The notes under the pieces are model-generated. The model did no database searches. It saw only the letters and a list, made by a program, of their open reading frames with translations, and was not told the DNA's origin. From contig CBDBVE010000007.1 in the NCBI GenBank assembly GCA_965212595.1, positions 496,001-560,000 on the forward strand: 64,000 nt of DNA, given 5' to 3'. The number at the start of each line of letters is the position of its first letter. Position 1 is the first letter of the stretch. The position numbers and the translations under genes are program-made. This DNA is from Poritiphilus sp965212595 (GTDB lineage: Bacteria; Bacteroidota; Bacteroidia; Flavobacteriales; Flavobacteriaceae). This document shows, piece by piece, positions 61,171 through 64,000 of the stretch.

Positions 61171-63375
61171 ATGATTCCACAATTATTTAAAGAGGTCATA
61201 GACCTCGGTGACGGTAGGGAAATTTCTATCGAAACCGGAAAATTAGCCAAACAGGCTCACGGTTCTGTCGTAGTACAATCCGGAAAATGTATGCTGCTAT
61301 GTACGGTAGTTTCTAATTACAAAGCCTCAGATGTAGATTTTTTACCCCTAACGGTAGATTATCGCGAAAAATTCGCCGCTTCCGGGCGTTATCCGGGTGG
61401 GTTCTTTAAAAGAGAAGCAAGACCCAGCGATGGGGAGGTACTTACCATGCGATTGGTAGACCGGGTACTTCGTCCGCTTTTCCCAAAGGATTACCATTCT
61501 GAAACGCAGGTAATGATCCAACTTATGTCTCATGATGAAGACGTTATGCCCGATGCCATGGCCGGATTGGCAGCCTCTGCTGCTATTCAGCTTTCAGACT
61601 TCCCGTTTGAATGCGCTATTTCTGAAGTAAGAGTAGGAAGAGTAAATGGCGAATTTATCATTAACCCGACCAGAACTCAACTAGCCGAATCAGACATCGA
61701 CATGGTGATAGGAGCTTCAGAAGACTCCGTAATGATGGTAGAGGGCGAAATGAAAGAGATTTCGGAGGAAGAAATGGTGGAAGCCATCAAATTTGCGCAT
61801 GAAGCCATCAAAGTGCAGTGTGCCGCCCAGGTTAAATTGGCGGAAGCTTTTGGTAAAAAGGAAGTTAGAGAGTACGAGGGCGAAGCCGAGGATGAGGCTC
61901 TTGCGAAGAAAATTCACGATATGGCCTATGACAAGGTTTATGCTATCGCGAAAGCAGGTTCTGCTAAGCACGAGAGAAGTGCAGCCTTTAGTGAACTAAA
62001 AGATGAAATCTTAGCCACCTTTACCGAAGAGGAACAAGAAGAGATAGGCGATCTTATTTCTAAGTACTATTACAAAGCCGAAAAAGAAGCGGTTCGTAAG
62101 CTTACACTTAATGACGGCCTGCGTTTAGACGGCAGACAAACTACCGAAATACGTCCTATCTGGTGCGAGGTAGATTATTTACCCTCAACACATGGCTCTG
62201 CAGTCTTTACCAGAGGTGAAACTCAGGCACTGGCGACGGTTACTCTGGGTACTTCCAGAGAAGCAAACCAGATTGATATGCCTTCCTACGAAGGAGAAGA
62301 GACTTTTTATTTACATTATAACTTCCCTCCATTTTCTACAGGTGAAGCTCGCCCCATCCGAGGAACTTCGCGAAGAGAAATTGGTCACGGAAACCTGGCG
62401 CAACGCGCATTAAAAGGCATGATTCCTGATGATTGCCCTTATACGGTGAGGGTAGTTTCTGAAGTTCTTGAAAGTAACGGTTCCTCTTCTATGGCAACCG
62501 TATGTTCGGGTACAATGGCTTTGATGGATGCTGGCGTACAATTGCACAAACCGGTATCAGGAATTGCTATGGGACTTATTTCTGATGCTGATAGCGGAGA
62601 CTATGCGGTTTTATCAGACATCCTGGGAGATGAAGATCACCTCGGCGATATGGACTTCAAGGTGACGGGTACTTCAGAAGGTATTACCGCCTGCCAAATG
62701 GACATTAAGGTGAAAGGACTTTCTTATGAAATTCTGGTCAAGGCCTTAATGCAGGCCAAAGATGGTAGGTTACATATCCTTGAAAAGCTTACAGAGGCTA
62801 TTGCACAACCCAATTCAAGTGTTAAAGCTCATGCGCCAAAAATGGTTACTACAACTATTCCCGGAGATTATATTGGCGCGCTTATCGGACCTGGTGGTTC
62901 TGTGATACAGGAACTTCAGAAAGAAACGAAAACAACTATCGTTATTAACGAAGATCCGGTTACCGAAGAAGGGATTGTTGAAATCCTTGGGGTAGACCAG
63001 GATGGTATTGACGCAGTTTTAGCCAAAATAGATTCTATCACCTTTAAACCAGAGGTAGGCAGCATTTACGAAGTTAAAGTGATTAAGATCCTCGATTTTG
63101 GCGCTGTAGTAGAATATATGGAGGCTCCTGGAAACGAAGTATTACTTCACGTTTCCGAACTGGCCTGGGAACGGACCGAAAATGTTACGGATGCCGTGAA
63201 TATGGGCGATGTTTTTGACGTAAAGTACTTTGGTGTTGATCAGAGGACCAGAAAGGATAAAGTATCGAGAAAAGCCTTACTTCCAAAGCCAGAGGGCTAT
63301 AAAGAAAGGCCTCCAAGAGATAACCGTAACCGCGGAAACGACCGTAGGAAAGACAGAAGACCTAGAAGAGACTAG
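61171..63375 (+). CDS. pnp: polyribonucleotide nucleotidyltransferase (PNPase)
   Basis: Phosphorolytic 3'-5' exoribonuclease of 734 residues, cytoplasmic. Two RNase PH domains (about 10-225 and 310-540; RYPGGFFKREARPSDGEVLTMRLVDR and PIRGTSRREIGHGNLAQRAL), a KH domain (IGALIGPGGSVIQELQKET) and an S1 domain (VGSIYEVKVIKILDFGAVVEY) come in the standard order, then a basic tail rich in Arg/Asn. It works in mRNA decay and RNA quality control. Confidence 0.98.
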   Translation: MIPQLFKEVIDLGDGREISIETGKLAKQAHGSVVVQSGKCMLLCTVVSNYKASDVDFLPLTVDYREKFAASGRYPGGFFKREARPSDGEVLTMRLVDRVLRPLFPKDYHSETQVMIQLMSHDEDVMPDAMAGLAASAAIQLSDFPFECAISEVRVGRVNGEFIINPTRTQLAESDIDMVIGASEDSVMMVEGEMKEISEEEMVEAIKFAHEAIKVQCAAQVKLAEAFGKKEVREYEGEAEDEALAKKIHDMAYDKVYAIAKAGSAKHERSAAFSELKDEILATFTEEEQEEIGDLISKYYYKAEKEAVRKLTLNDGLRLDGRQTTEIRPIWCEVDYLPSTHGSAVFTRGETQALATVTLGTSREANQIDMPSYEGEETFYLHYNFPPFSTGEARPIRGTSRREIGHGNLAQRALKGMIPDDCPYTVRVVSEVLESNGSSSMATVCSGTMALMDAGVQLHKPVSGIAMGLISDADSGDYAVLSDILGDEDHLGDMDFKVTGTSEGITACQMDIKVKGLSYEILVKALMQAKDGRLHILEKLTEAIAQPNSSVKAHAPKMVTTTIPGDYIGALIGPGGSVIQELQKETKTTIVINEDPVTEEGIVEILGVDQDGIDAVLAKIDSITFKPEVGSIYEVKVIKILDFGAVVEYMEAPGNEVLLHVSELAWERTENVTDAVNMGDVFDVKYFGVDQRTRKDKVSRKALLPKPEGYKERPPRDNRNRGNDRRKDRRPRRD

Positions 63376-63398
63376 GATTTTCTTCAAACTCGAAAAAT

Positions 63399-63428
63399 AA
63401 AGCCCTGACCTTATTATCAGGGCTTTTT
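63399..63428 (+). terminator. rho-independent terminator of pnp
   Basis: Perfect stem AAAGCCCTGA / TCAGGGCTTT with an 8-base loop (CCTTATTA), followed by T residues. Confidence 0.92.
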
Positions 63429-63553
63429 AACGTTTAAAACCCCTTAATTAACCAAAAAATCAAAATTTTATAACCCTTTTGTAACATTTGCAACTTTTTT
63501 ACGTATAAGTATATGCAGTCTAGTACTATAAACTTAACAGAAAGCATATTTAG

Positions 63554-64000
63554 ATGAGGCAACTTAAGATTACAAAACAAGTAACTAACCGTGAAACCGC
63601 TTCGCTGGATAAGTATTTGCAGGAAATTGGCAAAGTAGATCTTATTACAGCGGATGAGGAGGTAGAATTGGCACAGCGAATCAAGGCAGGCGATCAGGCC
63701 GCACTTGAAAAGCTTACTAAAGCCAATTTGCGTTTTGTGGTATCTGTTGCAAAACAGTATCAAAATCAGGGACTAACGCTTCCAGACCTTATTAATGAAG
63801 GAAATCTAGGGCTTATTAAAGCCGCCCAAAGATTTGATGAAACCCGTGGATTTAAGTTTATTTCTTACGCCGTTTGGTGGATTCGTCAATCAATTCTTCA
63901 GGCCTTGGCCGAGCAGTCTCGTATTGTAAGGCTACCGTTAAATAAAATTGGGTCTATTAACAAAATTAACAAGACCTTTGCATTCCTGGAACAGGCTCAT
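63554..64000 (+). CDS. rpoD: primary sigma factor RpoD, 3' end cut by window
   Basis: First 149 codons of the main sigma-70 factor. The start MRQLKITKQVTNRETASLDKYLQEIGKVDLIT is the typical short N-terminus of Bacteroidota RpoD, without the long region 1.1. Regions 1.2 to 2.4 follow, including LPDLINEGNLGLIKAAQRFD and KFISYAVWWIRQSI. The gene runs past the window end. It directs RNA polymerase to the TTTG/TAnnTTTG promoters seen across the window. Confidence 0.97.
   Translation, partial: MRQLKITKQVTNRETASLDKYLQEIGKVDLITADEEVELAQRIKAGDQAALEKLTKANLRFVVSVAKQYQNQGLTLPDLINEGNLGLIKAAQRFDETRGFKFISYAVWWIRQSILQALAEQSRIVRLPLNKIGSINKINKTFAFLEQAH

Noticed and set aside
1..64000. Prophage, insertion sequences, tRNA and rRNA genes
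   Set aside because: No transposase, integrase, phage structural gene or cloverleaf/rRNA sequence was recognised by eye on either strand. A tRNAscan run would settle the RNA part.

Overview
The window looks like chromosomal DNA of a marine member of the Flavobacteriaceae (Bacteroidota). The evidence is AT-rich DNA, promoters of the Bacteroidota type (TTTG, about 20 bases, then TAnnTTTG), many secreted proteins and lipoproteins, and family-typical genes (PorT, TamL, DUF6090, AccD without its zinc ribbon, rpsO-pnp-rpoD in a row). The genus cannot be fixed from the sequence. No rRNA, tRNA, transposase, integrase or CRISPR array was seen.

Bases 1-35,000 are an accessory region. Almost every gene lies on the plus strand, most are short, and many stand alone or in groups of two to four. 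Recurring families are SRPBCC/AHSA1 small-molecule-binding proteins, NTF2/SnoaL-like folds, serine hydrolases of the beta-lactamase class, alpha/beta hydrolases, and one-component regulators (ArsR, Crp, AraC, LytTR, GlxA). A class III nucleotide cyclase and a TIR-CHAT protein also lie here. Between 24.4 and 27.05 kb three genes are broken by six apparent one-base insertions.

Bases 35,000-45,800 start with a GC-richer minus-strand gene that joins a TIR-like domain to ankyrin repeats. A complete molybdate transport operon (modA, a di-Mop protein, modB, modC) follows. Then come two more ArsR-SRPBCC modules and two acetyltransferases.

Bases 45,800-64,000 are mostly conserved core genes: rsmG, a fatty acid desaturase, an aspartate aminotransferase, trkA-trkH, ubiE-porT, an rRNA/tRNA methyltransferase, tamL, fbaA-accD, rpsO, pnp and the start of rpoD.

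The clearest regulatory theme is a set of three ArsR-type genes, each tied to SRPBCC partners. Each has an inverted-repeat operator of the same 5-6-5 geometry, but a different half-site, placed on its own TTTG/TAnnTTTG promoter. A Crp-type gene at 11.8 kb is followed by a TGTGA-N6-TCACT box in front of the next operon, and the same box recurs at 41.3 kb. A dispersed heptamer repeat (GATTACT and relatives) forms arrays in front of ubiE and of an alkaline phosphatase gene. Function calls rest on motifs recognised by eye; no search was run.
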